Positions 27,837 to 39,003 of a stretch of DNA of 64,000 nucleotides are shown here, piece by piece. The notes beneath the pieces were generated by a model. The model was not told the origin of the DNA. It saw nothing but the letters and a program-made list of their open reading frames with translations, and searched no databases. How positions within the stretch are numbered: position 1 is the first letter of the stretch; each line of letters opens with the position of its first letter. The stretch covers positions 992,001 through 1,056,000 of the forward strand of contig NZ_RQFY01000004.1 in NCBI RefSeq assembly GCF_004769555.1. Reading direction: 5' to 3'. Made by a program: the position numbers and the translations under genes. The DNA comes from Leptospira koniambonensis. GTDB taxonomy: Bacteria > Spirochaetota > Leptospiria > Leptospirales > Leptospiraceae.

Positions 27837-28901
27837 ATGTTCGAGATCATAGATACTCCGGGATTACATAGAAAAAATTATCTATTGGGGATTTCTATAG
27901 TAGTTGGCTGTATTTCTTTTGGTATTTTGGGTTTCGAATTTTTTATAGGCAATCACACCTTACGTCCTGGCTATACGGTTGCAGGAATAGCTTCTATTCT
28001 ATCCTGCTTTTTATTATATAAGTCCAGATACAAAGAAGCAGTTTATCTAAATTCTTTTTTGTTTACCATAGCATTGGGACTAGGAGTTGTTTATGGTCCT
28101 GGCGTTAAGAATGCTGCAGTTTGGTTTCCGGTTTTAGTATTTTTCCAACTCTATTTTTTCAATCGTAAGATGGCGGCCATAGCAATGTTCTATTGTTTAG
28201 GACTTATCTTTTGGAAGACTGGAATTTCGATTGGATCGACTGGTAGTGAAATTTATACAGATTCAATAGCATCACTCTGTGTTCTTACTTTATTTGCTAT
28301 TTTAATCGGTGCGAATATGGACAAACTGATCTTAGATAAGGATGTTCTTTTAAAAGAACTCTCTCATAGGGTCAGGAATAATATGCAAGTCATCTTAGAT
28401 ATGGTTTCCTTTCTGAAAGATTCTGAACAATCTATGGAAACCAGAAATGTTTTACAGATCTTAGAAAGGAGAATATTGGCTCTTGCTTCTGTTCATACTA
28501 TCTCACAAGACGCGGAACATGTCCAAAGTGTTTCTATTGGAGAAGTGATCGAAAATTATTTGAATCGTATCGTTTCTAAATATAAGGCTCTTCCGAATTT
28601 GGATCCAGTTGCAAAACATTATCAGTTAGATGTGAAAGAAGCGAATCTACTTCTTTTAGTTTTGGGCGAGATAGTCTCCGCAACTTCTGAGTCTGTTACG
28701 AATCATGTCGAAGATCTGAAGATCAGTTTTAGAAATCCTACCGTTAAAACTTTGGAACTTCAAGTAGAAGGTGCAAGTTTAACTGAAGGGGATTGGAGTC
28801 GTTTTTCTAGGGACTTGCTTAGTCATTCTGGTGGAGATCTAAAAGTAGATCCAAGCGGTAGTGGAAAAGTTTCGGCTAGCTTAGTAACCTTAAGAAGATA
28901 A
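27837..28901 (+). CDS. Membrane histidine kinase with an eroded ATPase domain
   Basis: A 354-residue protein with six hydrophobic helices (about 12-165), then a phosphoacceptor helix KELSHRVRNNMQVILDMV of the HisKA_2/HWE kind and an ATPase-like domain. In the ATPase part the usual N-box (NELVTNALKH) reads GEIVSATSESVTNHV, and no clear DxGxG loop is present; the end is GSGKVSASLV. Phosphorylation of the His by a partner is still possible. ATG 27837 with AAAGGG upstream is favoured over TTG at 27819. No response regulator is adjacent. Confidence 0.68.
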   Translation: MFEIIDTPGLHRKNYLLGISIVVGCISFGILGFEFFIGNHTLRPGYTVAGIASILSCFLLYKSRYKEAVYLNSFLFTIALGLGVVYGPGVKNAAVWFPVLVFFQLYFFNRKMAAIAMFYCLGLIFWKTGISIGSTGSEIYTDSIASLCVLTLFAILIGANMDKLILDKDVLLKELSHRVRNNMQVILDMVSFLKDSEQSMETRNVLQILERRILALASVHTISQDAEHVQSVSIGEVIENYLNRIVSKYKALPNLDPVAKHYQLDVKEANLLLLVLGEIVSATSESVTNHVEDLKISFRNPTVKTLELQVEGASLTEGDWSRFSRDLLSHSGGDLKVDPSGSGKVSASLVTLRR

Positions 28902-28904
28902 ACT

Positions 28905-29447
28905 TTAAATTTTGTTTTTCCAATCTTCTAAATTGATCCTGTAAAGGACATGGGTTCTAAGTGAAGATCCTATTTGAACTCTAGGATGTTCAAATTCTCC
29001 TGAGTAATGTAATCCTATGCTATTCATCACTCCTCTCGAAGCATGATTGATCCTGGAAGTGAAAGAAACGATCTCTCTTGAATATGAATTTTCAAATCCG
29101 AATTTTAACGAAGCCATTGCAGCTTCTTTAGCATATCCTTTTCCCCAAAAGTTTTGGTCCAATCTCCATCCGATTTCTAATGCAGGTGTGAAGAATGAAT
29201 TGAAATTATTGTACATTAGTCCGGTGAATCCAAAAAATTTTCCAGAGGATCTTTCTTCTAAGGCAAATAATCCGAATCCGAATTTATTCCAATGCTCATT
29301 GATCTTAAGAATGAGTTTTTCTGTTTCATATTTATTGAGTAGTTTAGGAAAAAATTTCATCACGCTCGGATGAGAATTTATTCTGGAAAAAGGCTCCAAG
29401 TCTTCTGGTTTCCATTTTCTTAATAATAAGCGGGAGGTTTCCAGCAT
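28905..29447 (-). CDS. GNAT acetyltransferase, RimJ/RimL-like
   Basis: A 180-residue N-acetyltransferase: LETSRLLLRKWKPEDLEPF at the N-terminus, IGWRLDQNFWGKGYAKEAAMA (acetyl-CoA loop at about 92-112), and RVMNSIGLHYSGEFEHPRV near the end. This is the family that acetylates ribosomal proteins or other alpha-amines and amino sugars; the exact substrate is unknown. It is 43 bases downstream of dnaE on the same strand. Confidence 0.85.
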   Translation of the reverse strand: MLETSRLLLRKWKPEDLEPFSRINSHPSVMKFFPKLLNKYETEKLILKINEHWNKFGFGLFALEERSSGKFFGFTGLMYNNFNSFFTPALEIGWRLDQNFWGKGYAKEAAMASLKFGFENSYSREIVSFTSRINHASRGVMNSIGLHYSGEFEHPRVQIGSSLRTHVLYRINLEDWKNKI

Positions 29448-29490
29448 CTGTTTGTTAAGGAAGAGTTGGATCGAGAATTAAACGGAAGAA

Positions 29491-32400
29491 TCAAATCTTA
29501 ACTGCTTGTTTAGTTCCGTTTGTTCCGTAGAGTCTTACATTATCTCCGAAACTTTCGAACACTGTATCTTCGCCCAATAATGTAACCAATCTAGTCATCA
29601 GCTCAGGATTCGGCTGGACTGAGTAATGATTATGAGCGCGGATTACTTTCTTCTCTTCGTCTCCAGAGATTAGATGGAAATACACTTGGGAATTTCCTTG
29701 GTAAGCTGCGAGTAAAGTATGCAGTTGTCCAATGATATCAGGCATTTTTCTGTGGCGGTCTCCGAGTTTGATATGAAGTGCCTTTTCCATTTTATCTTCG
29801 ATGGTGGCATCGTTTAAGATCTCGAAACTGTTTACTTTGATCTGTCCTCTGAGTTCAGATTCTCCAGCTTCTATCCTGTCCAGATCTCCTTTTAGGAATA
29901 CTGCCTGGTCTTCTTTGAGGATTTCTTTGAATTTTTGATATACTTTAGGAAAGGCCACACATTCTATTTCTCCTGTGCGATCTTCCAGTTTGAAGTTTAT
30001 GAATTCTTCTTTTTTCTTGGTGAACTTGATCTTTAAGGAAGTAAGAATTCCGGCTACTTCTACTTTATTGCCAGCTTTAATATTATCTAATGTTTCGATT
30101 GGAACTGAGTTTAGGCTTTTTAAGTGGCTTTTATACTTATCTAATGGATGTCCTGAGAGGAAAAGACCTGTAACAGATTTTTCTCTCTTTAGTCTGTCTT
30201 CCATTTCCCATTCGTCTGCGACTTTAGGAAGTTTTAATTCATAACTGAGTCCACTCTCTCCAAAAAGTGAAAATTGGCCTTCTCTTGATCTTTCCTGTTC
30301 TTTTTGTGCGAATGAAACTAAACTATCCATGGATTCGAATAAACATTTTCGAGTGTAACCGAAAGAATCTAATGCTCCACCTTGGACCAATGCTTCCAGG
30401 ATCTTTTTGTTCAATACTCGAGTGTCTATATTGGTCATGAACTCGGTGATTTCTTTGAAACCTCCGAGGTTCTTTCTGGCTTGGATAATATTTTCAGCAG
30501 CGCCTTCTCCCACACCTTTCATTGCAGAAATTCCGAATCGAATTGTTTGGTCATCGATTACGGAGAAGGATACGTCTGACTCGTTTACATCTGGAGTCAA
30601 AACGTTGATCCCCATTTCGCGAGCATTGTTTATATATTTAGTAATATCAGTAGTTTTGGAATGATCTCCGGCGAGCAATGCAGCCATATACTCGGTTGGA
30701 TAATTGGCCTTCATGTAAGCAGTTTGATACGTAACTAAGGCATAAGCCACAGAGTGGGATTTGTTAAACCCGTACCCTCCGAATTTTTCCAACTGATCGA
30801 AAAGTTCTTCCGCGAATTTTTTAGCATGGCCTTGCCCTTGGGCACCATCGATGAACTTAACTCGCAGTGGATCCATAAGTTCTTTTTTCTTTTTGGCCAT
30901 AGCTTTTCGGAGCATATCCGATTCGCCCATGGTGTATCCGCCCACAACACGTGAGATACTCATCACCTGCTCTTGGTAAACAGTGAGTCCGAATGTTTCT
31001 TTTAAGATAACTTCGCAAGAAGCATGAGGATACGTGACCGGCTTTTTGCCGCTCTTACGTTCCAAATATTCCTCTAACATCCCTGATTCCATTGGACCAG
31101 GACGATAAAGTGCGATTAAGGCTACGATCTCATCAAAGTTAGAAACCTGGCTCCGGGCCACAAGATCAGTAATACCGGTGGATTCTAATTGGAAGATACC
31201 AAGTGTATTCGCTTTTCTTAATAATGCATAAGTGTTTGCGTCATCCAGAGGGATTTTATCCAGATCTAATTCGATCCCTCTTCTTTCTCTTACAAGTTTG
31301 ATTGCATAGTTTAGGGTCGTTAAGTTTTTAAGACCCAAGATATCCATCTTGATGAGACCGACGGCTTCCAAATTGTTTTTTTCGTATTGGGTTACGATAG
31401 AACGGAAGCCTGGTTTGTCCTTCTCTGCAACTGTGGAAAGAGGAACAACTTCCTCTAAAGGAAAAGGTGAGATAACAACACCAGCCGCGTGGCGTCCGGG
31501 CTGTCTATGGTTTCCTTCCAGACGTTTTGCAATCGCAAATATCTTTTTATTTAAGTCGTCTTTTTCACTGGCTTGTTTCAAATCCCCCGACATTGCAAGA
31601 GCTTCGTCGATTGTGATACCAGGTTTGCTTGGGCAATAACTTGTGAGTTTATTCGATTCTTCATAGGGAAGATTCATCACACGAGCAACGTCTTTGAGTG
31701 CAGCCTTTGCACCTAAGGATCCGAAAGTGATGATCTGGCCGACTCGATCTTCTCCATACTTTTGGCGGATATAATTGATCACTTCTTCTCGGCGTTCCAC
31801 GCAGAAGTCTGTATCTATATCCGGCATGTCCTTTCTGTCTGGATTCAAAAATCTTTCGAAGAGCAGATTGAATTGTAAAGGTTCTACGTTTGTAATTCCG
31901 AGTGCATAAGCTACGATGGAACCGGCAGCGGATCCTCTTCCTGGACCTACTGGAATTCCGGTTTTTTTGGCGAAGTTAATATAATCCTGAACGATCAAGA
32001 AATAACCTGCAAAGTGCATGTCCTTGATCGTGTTTAGTTCGAATTCAACCCTTTCTTTGATCTCGGGAGTAACTTGAGAATAACGTTGGCGAATTCCTTC
32101 CCAAACCAATTTTTCCATAAAACCGTATTCGTCGAAACCGTCCGGAACAGCAAACTCAGGTAAAAGATAATTTCCGAATTTTAGTTTGAGATCTACTTTA
32201 TCACGAACTTCTAATGTAGAATAAAATGCCTGAGGAAGTTCAGGAAAAAGAGTTTTCATCTCCGCAGGACTTTTAACGTAGAAGTGTTGGTTGAATCCAA
32301 ACTCCATTTCGTCTTCGATATTTTTTCTCATTCCGATACGAAGAAGAATATCTTGGGCTTCTTTATCGTCTTTTTTCAGGAAGTGAGAATCATTTGTGAC

Positions 32401-33024
32401 TACTAATTTAATCCCAGTCTTTTGAGCGAGATCGTATACACCTTTTGCAACAATATCTTGCTCAGGAATTCCGTGGTTTTGGATCTCTAAGTAAAAGTCT
32501 TCTTTATTGAAAATTTCGTTTAGTTTACCTGCAAGTTGGAAGGACTCAGGTGCTTTGCCTTCTAAAATTTTGCGGTTCACTTCTCCTGCGAGACAAGCAG
32601 TAAGACAGACTAAACCGTCGCTATGTCTATCGAGAAGATCGTAATCGATCCTTGCCTTCTTATAAAAACCTTCGGTGTAAGATTTACTCGCGAGCTTTAT
32701 TAGGTTTTTGTAACCTATTTCGTTTTTAGCGAGAAGAATGAGATGGTATGCGTTTCCGTCGGCGATCTTAAATTCTTCAGTTTCTGCTTTTCTGTTAGGA
32801 GAAACGTAAAATTCGCAGCCGATGATAGGTTTTACACCCGCCTTGACGGCTTCGTTATAAAATTCAATGGCGCCGAACATGTTTCCATGGTCAGTCATTG
32901 CCACGGAGCTCATTCCAAGCTCCTTAACATGCTGCATTAGCTCTTTGATACGGATCGCCCCGTCGAGCATAGAGTAAGTTGTGTGGAGATGAAGGTGGGC
33001 GAAGTCTTCCATACCAAGGGACAT
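29491..33024 (-). CDS. dnaE: DNA polymerase III alpha subunit
   Basis: An 1177-residue replicative polymerase of the DnaE (not PolC) class. It has an N-terminal PHP domain ([18 protein letters not shown]), the catalytic acidic motif [12 protein letters not shown] near residue 400, [17 protein letters not shown], a helix-hairpin-helix segment ([16 protein letters not shown]) and a C-terminal OB-fold ([22 protein letters not shown]). Length and order are normal, and no intein is seen. The Met at 33012 is an alternative start. Confidence 0.97.
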   Translation of the reverse strand: MSLGMEDFAHLHLHTTYSMLDGAIRIKELMQHVKELGMSSVAMTDHGNMFGAIEFYNEAVKAGVKPIIGCEFYVSPNRKAETEEFKIADGNAYHLILLAKNEIGYKNLIKLASKSYTEGFYKKARIDYDLLDRHSDGLVCLTACLAGEVNRKILEGKAPESFQLAGKLNEIFNKEDFYLEIQNHGIPEQDIVAKGVYDLAQKTGIKLVVTNDSHFLKKDDKEAQDILLRIGMRKNIEDEMEFGFNQHFYVKSPAEMKTLFPELPQAFYSTLEVRDKVDLKLKFGNYLLPEFAVPDGFDEYGFMEKLVWEGIRQRYSQVTPEIKERVEFELNTIKDMHFAGYFLIVQDYINFAKKTGIPVGPGRGSAAGSIVAYALGITNVEPLQFNLLFERFLNPDRKDMPDIDTDFCVERREEVINYIRQKYGEDRVGQIITFGSLGAKAALKDVARVMNLPYEESNKLTSYCPSKPGITIDEALAMSGDLKQASEKDDLNKKIFAIAKRLEGNHRQPGRHAAGVVISPFPLEEVVPLSTVAEKDKPGFRSIVTQYEKNNLEAVGLIKMDILGLKNLTTLNYAIKLVRERRGIELDLDKIPLDDANTYALLRKANTLGIFQLESTGITDLVARSQVSNFDEIVALIALYRPGPMESGMLEEYLERKSGKKPVTYPHASCEVILKETFGLTVYQEQVMSISRVVGGYTMGESDMLRKAMAKKKKELMDPLRVKFIDGAQGQGHAKKFAEELFDQLEKFGGYGFNKSHSVAYALVTYQTAYMKANYPTEYMAALLAGDHSKTTDITKYINNAREMGINVLTPDVNESDVSFSVIDDQTIRFGISAMKGVGEGAAENIIQARKNLGGFKEITEFMTNIDTRVLNKKILEALVQGGALDSFGYTRKCLFESMDSLVSFAQKEQERSREGQFSLFGESGLSYELKLPKVADEWEMEDRLKREKSVTGLFLSGHPLDKYKSHLKSLNSVPIETLDNIKAGNKVEVAGILTSLKIKFTKKKEEFINFKLEDRTGEIECVAFPKVYQKFKEILKEDQAVFLKGDLDRIEAGESELRGQIKVNSFEILNDATIEDKMEKALHIKLGDRHRKMPDIIGQLHTLLAAYQGNSQVYFHLISGDEEKKVIRAHNHYSVQPNPELMTRLVTLLGEDTVFESFGDNVRLYGTNGTKQAVKI

Positions 33025-33381
33025 AATAGAAATTGGGTCCTACCTCCGTCAAGCGGAGTAGCCGGAAATCTCAAAAACAGGTTCTGGATTTCCGTATCGA
33101 AATGCCAGAATTTCCCGAAGCCTTTCCCCTGCGAATCATAATGGGAAAAAATAATAAAATCTACATTTTATAGAATGCTTCTCTAAGGCGATTCACCGGA
33201 GTCTAATCCGACTTATTCAAAAGACCCGCTTGTAATGATTTTTGCTACTTATGGATCTGAAAATATTTCAAAAATAAGAGAAAGCTGATGAAAGTTTATG
33301 AAAACAATGAGGGAGGAGGTATAATTTAGAAAATCGAAATAGACTTTAAAACGCAGATTGTTTTTATTCCCTTCAAAACAC
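33025..33381. other. Intergenic region between dnaE and the GNAT gene
   Basis: About 357 bases separate the divergent genes and must hold both promoters. For the plus strand, TATAAT at 33320-33325 stands about 57 bases before the acetyltransferase start, behind GGAGGAGG; the matching -35 is weak. I see no coding frame of useful length. Confidence 0.45.
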
Positions 33382-33852
33382 ATGCAAAAAGAAAATTCAA
33401 TCAACATAAGAATCGCTTCCCGTTCCGATCTAGAAGAACTTTCGGAATTATTCGACCTTTATCGTAAATTTTACGAACTCCCTTCCAATCTTGCAGGAGC
33501 AAAAAAGTTTTTAGAAGATAGACTTTTGCATAAAGATTCTGTTTTGATCGTTGCAGAAGATGGAGGAAGGCTACTCGGTTTCGCGCAATTGTATCCAATC
33601 TTCTCTTCATTATCCATGAGAAGGGATTATATACTTAATGATCTGTATATTAGAGAAACAGAACGTAAAAAAGGAACTGCTAAAAAAATCCTAGACGGGG
33701 CCGCGAATCACGTAATAGAACATGGCGGCAAGGGAATGGGATTAGAAACTCATCCAGACAATCGCCACGCGAGACATTTATATGAACGTTTTGGATTTAA
33801 ATTAAATGAAGAATATTTGCACTATTATTGGGAGATCCCTAAGGAAAAATAG
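33382..33852 (+). CDS. GNAT-family N-acetyltransferase
   Basis: A 156-residue acetyltransferase with INIRIASRSDLEELSELFDLYR at the start, DYILNDLYIRETERKKGTAKKILDGA as the acetyl-CoA-binding stretch and LETHPDNRHARHLYERFGFKLNEEY at the end, the usual fold. Substrate unknown. ATG 33382 is chosen; an upstream TTG at 33358 has no better ribosome site. It converges on the fic gene. Confidence 0.85.
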   Translation: MQKENSINIRIASRSDLEELSELFDLYRKFYELPSNLAGAKKFLEDRLLHKDSVLIVAEDGGRLLGFAQLYPIFSSLSMRRDYILNDLYIRETERKKGTAKKILDGAANHVIEHGGKGMGLETHPDNRHARHLYERFGFKLNEEYLHYYWEIPKEK

Positions 33853-33872
33853 GGAATGAAGATCCTTTACCT

Positions 33873-35030
33873 CTATTTTTTTTGAGCTTTTCTTGGGAGA
33901 GCTTTTTTTAATATATTCTGATTTATTTGGAATCTATTTGAGCTGATTTCAGTAATTAATTCTAATCTTATTAATTCCTGAATATCTCGATCAATTGTCT
34001 TATCTGACAAGTCTTTATATATTAAAGTAAGTTCTCTAGATAATAATGTTATTTCCTCTATAGATACTGGCCGATCATACGGCATGGATAATACTAAATT
34101 TCTTCTTCTTTTATTTACCTTTTCATTTTTCGCAGTCAAGAGGCCATGACTAAACGTATCATGGATATATCCGCGCCAAAATATTTCAACTTGGGACTTG
34201 TTGATGGTTGCCATAACTTTTTTAAGCCCATCTAAATAGCCTTTAACTGCATAAGCTATGAACTCTGATAAGTCTCCTGTCCTAGTTGATTTATCTAAAT
34301 GTGCATAATATTCCGGTCTTGTTTCATTATAAAAATTTGATAAGATGTGAGAGGCGAAGTCTGGATTCCCTGCTCTCAATAAGATAAAAAATTCTAATAG
34401 TCTTGCTGTCCGTCCATTTCCGTCTCCAAATGGATGGATCCAAGCAATGTATACATGCGAAACTATAGATTGAATTACAGTTTCTGCAAAACTTTGCCCT
34501 TTTTCAAAATGAAAGTGATTTTTCATCCAGTGGCAGAGCTCATTTAGTAACGATTCTATATTTTGATGATCAGGGGGTCTATATTTGCCTACGACTACAT
34601 TTTCTTTGCGAAATTGTCCTGGTATAGCACGAAAGATTTCACCTAAATTTTTTCCGACTTTGGTGTGTAATTCTTTAATTAGATCAAGCGATAATAATGG
34701 TCGATTACCATCGATTACTTGCGTAAGAATAGTATTGAAAGCTTCTAATATGTTTCTTACTTCTTGGGCTTGATATTCTTTACTAGGGGAGAGTTCTTTC
34801 CCTTCTATTAATTCATTTATTTCTTCTTCGGAAAGCGTATTCCCTTCGATGGCGGTTGTAGATTGAGCCCCTTTGACTAGGGAAACATGTAATAGTTGGC
34901 GTCTATAATTAGGAAAGATAGGCGTCTCTGATAATGTCAGAATTAAGGCTTCACATTGTCCTAATTCATAGACCGTTTTCTCGTTTATAAGCCATATCGG
35001 CTTAAAAGAAATGTGAGCATAGTTGGGCAT
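33873..35030 (-). CDS. Fic-domain AMP-transferase
   Basis: A 385-residue protein with the active-site loop H199-PFGDGNGRT-208 (HPFGDGNGR is the complete Fic consensus), so it can transfer AMP or a related group to a target hydroxyl. An N-terminal inhibitory helix motif, STTAIEGN at 57-64 with E62, blocks the site until displaced. A C-terminal winged helix (IEEITLLSRELTLIYKDLSDKTIDRDIQELIRLE) is likely to bind DNA. Base composition is visibly more AT-rich than dnaE or gatB beside it, which hints at later acquisition. A repeat array lies upstream. Confidence 0.9.
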   Translation of the reverse strand: MPNYAHISFKPIWLINEKTVYELGQCEALILTLSETPIFPNYRRQLLHVSLVKGAQSTTAIEGNTLSEEEINELIEGKELSPSKEYQAQEVRNILEAFNTILTQVIDGNRPLLSLDLIKELHTKVGKNLGEIFRAIPGQFRKENVVVGKYRPPDHQNIESLLNELCHWMKNHFHFEKGQSFAETVIQSIVSHVYIAWIHPFGDGNGRTARLLEFFILLRAGNPDFASHILSNFYNETRPEYYAHLDKSTRTGDLSEFIAYAVKGYLDGLKKVMATINKSQVEIFWRGYIHDTFSHGLLTAKNEKVNKRRRNLVLSMPYDRPVSIEEITLLSRELTLIYKDLSDKTIDRDIQELIRLELITEISSNRFQINQNILKKALPRKAQKK

Positions 35031-35059
35031 GAGGCTTAAGAGAATTATCTCCCAAAAGA

Positions 35060-35134
35060 TTGGACAAAAATGATACTAATTTTGTCCAAAAATATGTCCA
35101 GCGTTTTGTCTAATTATCGGTCTAACTTCGTCCA
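35060..35134 (-). repeat. GTCYA repeat array and inverted repeat upstream of fic
   Basis: Copies of GTCCA/GTCTA occur with the first G at 35084, 35096, 35108, 35120 and 35130: spacings of 12, 12, 12 and 10 bases, on one face of the helix. The first copy pairs with TTGGACAAAA (35060-35069) as a perfect 10-base inverted repeat with a 10-base spacer (TTTTGTCCAA at 35080-35089). The array is about 30 to 105 bases upstream of the fic start. It looks like a multi-copy operator; the fic winged helix is a candidate binder. Confidence 0.6.
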
Positions 35135-35244
35135 TACGACTGTACTAATAAAAAAATGATGTGAATACGTATTCTGCGGAGAAGGCTGAATTGTTATACT
35201 ATGTCCTATTTAAAAATCAGACATAATTCAAGAATTTCGAAAAA

Positions 35245-36702
35245 TCAACCCTTAGGAGGCAGAGGTCCCAATTTATCCAGCAACATCTGGTTCACTAAAT
35301 TCGGATCTGCTTTTCCTTTGGAAACCTTCATCACATAGCCTACGATTGCGCCTAGAGCTCTGTCTTTACCAGATTTGTATTTTTGGACAGCGTCTTCGTT
35401 TGCAGCAATTGCTTCGTCTACGATCCTTTCGATCTCTTTATCGTCACGAACTACGATCAGATTTTTTTCGGTCACGATTGTTTCCGGATCTTTGTCTGAA
35501 TCGAGCATCTCTTCGAAGACAGTTTTGCCGATTTTACCGGATATTTTTCCGTCAGCGATCAATTTTACTAAGCCGCCGATTCTTTCAGGACTTACTTTGA
35601 ATTCGGAAATAGTAATACTTTCTTTATTAACAATTCCTAATACTTCGTCTTTGACCCAGTTAGAGGTTTTTTTAGCGTCTCCGGAAACTTTAAGAGCGCT
35701 TTCATAATAGTCTGCGATCTCTCTTTCTGCGGTTAGAACTTCTGCATCATATTTAGGAAGTCCCAGTTTTTCTACAAATCTGTCCCTTCTTGCATCCGGA
35801 AGTTCCGGAAGAGATTTTCGGATATCTTCCACTGTTTCTTTGGTAAGAATTACTGGAGGAAGGTCCGGATCTGGAAAATATCTATAGTCATGGCTCATCT
35901 CTTTGGTTCTCATTGTGAGAGTTACGTTGGATGCCGAGTCCCAAAGTTTAGTTTGTTGAGGGAAAGTTTTTCCCTGAGTGTACATATCTCTTTGCCATTC
36001 TACTTCGTAATCGATGGCAGCTTTAACTGCTTTAAATGAGTTTAGGTTTTTGATCTCTACTCTTGTTCCGAATTTATCAGAACCTTTAGGACGAATGGAA
36101 ACGTTTGCGTCGCAGCGGAGTGAACCTTCTTCCATATTACAATCAGAAACTCTAATATATCTAAGAACTGATTTAAGAGCTAAAAGATAATAATATGCTT
36201 CGTCGGAAGAACGCATGTCCGGTTCTGAAACGATCTCTATCAAAGGAGTTCCTGCACGATTCAAGTCTACATAAGATTGAGGAATTTTAGGATCTGCGGA
36301 GTGTATTAATTTTCCGGCATCTTCTTCTATATGAATGCGTGTAAGAGTCACGAATCTATGTTTATCTTCTCCCTTGACCGTAAAATAAATTTTTCCACCT
36401 TCGCAGATCGGTCTGTCGAATTGTGAAATTTGGTAACCTTTCGGAAGGTCAGGATAAAAATAATTTTTTCGATCGAACTTAGTATGAAGAGTGATATTGG
36501 AACCGAATGCAAGACCAGCCATGATCGCCTTTGTCAATGCCTCTTCGTTTAAAACAGGCAAAGAACCCGGAAGTCCCAAACACACAGAGGAAACCTGGGA
36601 ATTAGGAGGGGCTCCGAACTTGGAAGGGCTATCGGAGAAAACTTTGGAATCCGTATTTAATTGAGCATGTACTTCCAAACCGATGATTACTTCGTATTCC
36701 AT
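35245..36702 (-). CDS. gatB: Aspartyl/glutamyl-tRNA(Asn/Gln) amidotransferase subunit B
   Basis: A 485-residue GatB: the start [24 protein letters not shown] and [12 protein letters not shown], a central [19 protein letters not shown] and a C-terminal YqeY-like helical domain (about 330-475). It converts mischarged Glu-tRNA(Gln) or Asp-tRNA(Asn) to the correct aminoacyl-tRNA with GatA and GatC, neither of which is nearby. It diverges from parA. Confidence 0.96.
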   Translation of the reverse strand: MEYEVIIGLEVHAQLNTDSKVFSDSPSKFGAPPNSQVSSVCLGLPGSLPVLNEEALTKAIMAGLAFGSNITLHTKFDRKNYFYPDLPKGYQISQFDRPICEGGKIYFTVKGEDKHRFVTLTRIHIEEDAGKLIHSADPKIPQSYVDLNRAGTPLIEIVSEPDMRSSDEAYYYLLALKSVLRYIRVSDCNMEEGSLRCDANVSIRPKGSDKFGTRVEIKNLNSFKAVKAAIDYEVEWQRDMYTQGKTFPQQTKLWDSASNVTLTMRTKEMSHDYRYFPDPDLPPVILTKETVEDIRKSLPELPDARRDRFVEKLGLPKYDAEVLTAEREIADYYESALKVSGDAKKTSNWVKDEVLGIVNKESITISEFKVSPERIGGLVKLIADGKISGKIGKTVFEEMLDSDKDPETIVTEKNLIVVRDDKEIERIVDEAIAANEDAVQKYKSGKDRALGAIVGYVMKVSKGKADPNLVNQMLLDKLGPLPPKG

Positions 36703-36818
36703 TAGGGCTCCCTTGCCTCAGTTTCCGAAAGAACAGGAAATTTTTCCTTATTCTTGAAATTTTAGAGGCCTATGTAGTTATTCTTCTAAGAGGACCAGTA
36801 CCGGCAACGGATTTTTGA

Positions 36819-37577
36819 ATGAAACAAACTCTTTGTATAGCCAATCAAAAAGGGGGAGTGGGGAAAACCACTACGTCTGTCCATCTTGCTGTGGGTCTTG
36901 CCAGAAAGGGAGAAAGGGTTTTACTTATAGACCTGGATGCCCAGAGCAACGCGACTTCTGTGTTTTTGGAACCTTCGTCCAAAAATGGTAAGGACTCTTT
37001 TTTACTTTTTAGCGAGAAGGTCCCAATTCGTGAATTGATCATTCCTACCCGGATCCAGGGATTGAGTTTGCTTCCAGCTTCTTCCAAATTATCTCAAATA
37101 GATGTTTTGCTTTCTGGAAAAATGGACGGCTTTTTTGTTCTGAAGGAAGCCCTGGAAACTGTCGCAAATGATTTTGACTGGGTGGTGATCGATTGCCCTC
37201 CTAGTCTTTCCTTGATCACTATGAATGCTTTTGTAGCTGCGACTGGACTTATTGTTCCATTACAAATCTCTAAGTTTTCGTTGGATGGGATAGAAGCGAT
37301 CTTAGAAGCCAAAAATCATACAGTAAAAAGGTTTAACCCTGATCTGAAAATTTTGGGAGCATTATTGACCTTATTCCAACAAAGGACCACGATGTCTCAA
37401 ACGGTGGTTCCTATGATTGAAGAACATCTTCGTTTATTCGAATCTAAAATTCCTCCGTCTGTTGCCGTAGAAGAGGCACATCTTTTGAACCAGTCATTGT
37501 ACGAATACCAACCCAAAAACAAAACGACCAAGGCCTACCAGCAATTCACAGACGAGGTCTATTCTTTTGGCGGGTAA
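36819..37577 (+). CDS. parA: ParA/Soj-family partition ATPase
   Basis: A 252-residue MinD/ParA ATPase with the deviant Walker A motif [26 protein letters not shown] (Walker A' region) and WVVIDCPPS (Walker B). It should dimerise on ATP and act on chromosome or membrane-cargo positioning. No parB gene follows; instead a membrane protein gene overlaps its end by 11 bases. That may mean a cargo-positioning role rather than DNA partition. Confidence 0.9.
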   Translation: MKQTLCIANQKGGVGKTTTSVHLAVGLARKGERVLLIDLDAQSNATSVFLEPSSKNGKDSFLLFSEKVPIRELIIPTRIQGLSLLPASSKLSQIDVLLSGKMDGFFVLKEALETVANDFDWVVIDCPPSLSLITMNAFVAATGLIVPLQISKFSLDGIEAILEAKNHTVKRFNPDLKILGALLTLFQQRTTMSQTVVPMIEEHLRLFESKIPPSVAVEEAHLLNQSLYEYQPKNKTTKAYQQFTDEVYSFGG

Positions 37578-38310
37578 GAAGGACTTATTAAAAAAAGCGG
37601 CAGGTGCAGCCGTCAAAAAAACATTAGGGGGAGAAGTTTCCCCGGAAGATAAACCTAATCCTAAAGCTCCGGAGACTTCCGAACAAAATTCCAAGCCCGC
37701 GATTTCAGAATCGATTTCCACTTCTTCTTCTGAACCAACTCGGTCTGTCCCTGAGCAAAGTCCTAAGCCAGAGACTCATTCTACTCCTTCTGAAGCGCCG
37801 GAAAGCCGGGAAAAACAATTGCCCAAAAAAGAGCCCATTTTCAAGCTAAACAACGGTATGAGGATAGAAGAATACACACAAACGGGACTCCGTGATTCTA
37901 ACGGAAATAAAAAATGGATCCGCATTCTCGGTGTCTTCTTGGTATTGATCTTTGTTTGGTGGATCTGGCCTTCTAAACACGAGATCTATATGGACGTGGA
38001 TAAGATGACTCCGGATAAAGTTTCCGGAATGGGTTCTGAAAAAGAATACCATTTCACCCATGGACAAGACTTTTTCATTTATTATAGAAGAGGCGGTTGG
38101 TTTTCTCCAGACAAGATCAAACTTACGATCTATAAAGTGGATGAATCCAAAGAAGAGATCAGCGTTCAAGAAAAAGAATTCAAACGCAGATTTGATAAAT
38201 TCCAAACCTATTATGATGATTCTTTCTTCGATGACGAAGGTTCTTACGAAGCTGAGATCAAAGACGAGAATGGAGAAATTCTCGTTACTAAAAAGTTCAC
38301 CATCGACTAG
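37567..38310 (+). CDS. Single-span membrane protein coupled to ParA
   Basis: A 247-residue protein, likely started from TTG overlapping the end of parA. It has a Lys/Ala-rich start ([20 protein letters not shown]), a disordered Ser/Pro/Glu linker (about 20-85), one helix (about 116-133: [18 protein letters not shown]) and an extracytoplasmic beta-like domain of about 115 residues. I do not recognise the family. The overlap suggests co-translation with ParA, perhaps as its membrane partner. Confidence 0.6.
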   Translation: MAGKKDLLKKAAGAAVKKTLGGEVSPEDKPNPKAPETSEQNSKPAISESISTSSSEPTRSVPEQSPKPETHSTPSEAPESREKQLPKKEPIFKLNNGMRIEEYTQTGLRDSNGNKKWIRILGVFLVLIFVWWIWPSKHEIYMDVDKMTPDKVSGMGSEKEYHFTHGQDFFIYYRRGGWFSPDKIKLTIYKVDESKEEISVQEKEFKRRFDKFQTYYDDSFFDDEGSYEAEIKDENGEILVTKKFTID

Positions 38311-38997
38311 ATGAAATTTTCAAAATTTATAATATTCTTCATTTGCTCCTTTGCATTCTTTTGTGAATCCGCAGAAAAACCCCAAGGTCTTCCTGCAGGT
38401 GCAAAATACGATAAAAACATGAACGCGTATATTCTAAACGAGCCAGGACTCGCCAGAATATATTATGATAATGGAAAGTTATATTTCGAATGTCCTGTAG
38501 ATGAGAACAAACTCTATCACGGACTATGTAAATCTTATCTCAGATCCGAAGAAGGTGTCTCTTCTATCGGAAAATACGAACACGGCTCTAGGATAGGGGA
38601 TTGGGTTTGGTATTTTGCAGACGGTAAACCTTATATTAAACAAAGATTTGGAAGTCAGCCCAAAGATCAATTCGCCCAAATGAACGGGGACGAAGGAAAC
38701 GAAGACGGTCCTTACGAGAGATATTATCCAGAAGGTTCTCTAGAAGCAAAAGGCAATTATAAGAACGGACAAAAATCCGATTTCTGGCAGAAATACTTCA
38801 AAGACGGAGAACTGGAATATTCAGGTTATTATTCCAAGGGGAGAAAGATCCGCACTTGGTTCTATTATTTCCCAAATAGACAAACAGAATCTGTCGAAGT
38901 TTTTGATGAGAATGGTAACTTCTTATCCAGAACTATCTTTTCCCCAACTGGAAAAGTTCTCTGCGAAGTTCAGAAAAAAGAATCTAGCTGCGGATAA
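38311..38997 (+). CDS. Lipoprotein-like MORN/YwqK-type repeat protein
   Basis: A 228-residue protein with a hydrophobic leader ending near Cys18 (FAFFCES). After that come repeats of the YwqK/MORN type: GKLYFECPVDENKLYHG, GKYEHGSRIGDWVWYFADGKPY, GNYKNGQKSDFWQKYFKDGEL and GYYSKGRKIRTWFYYFPN. Such repeats form a beta-sheet surface for binding proteins or lipids. Start follows the preceding stop with no gap (TAG-ATG), so it belongs to the parA operon. Confidence 0.75.
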   Translation: MKFSKFIIFFICSFAFFCESAEKPQGLPAGAKYDKNMNAYILNEPGLARIYYDNGKLYFECPVDENKLYHGLCKSYLRSEEGVSSIGKYEHGSRIGDWVWYFADGKPYIKQRFGSQPKDQFAQMNGDEGNEDGPYERYYPEGSLEAKGNYKNGQKSDFWQKYFKDGELEYSGYYSKGRKIRTWFYYFPNRQTESVEVFDENGNFLSRTIFSPTGKVLCEVQKKESSCG

Positions 38998-39003
38998 TCT
39001 TTA

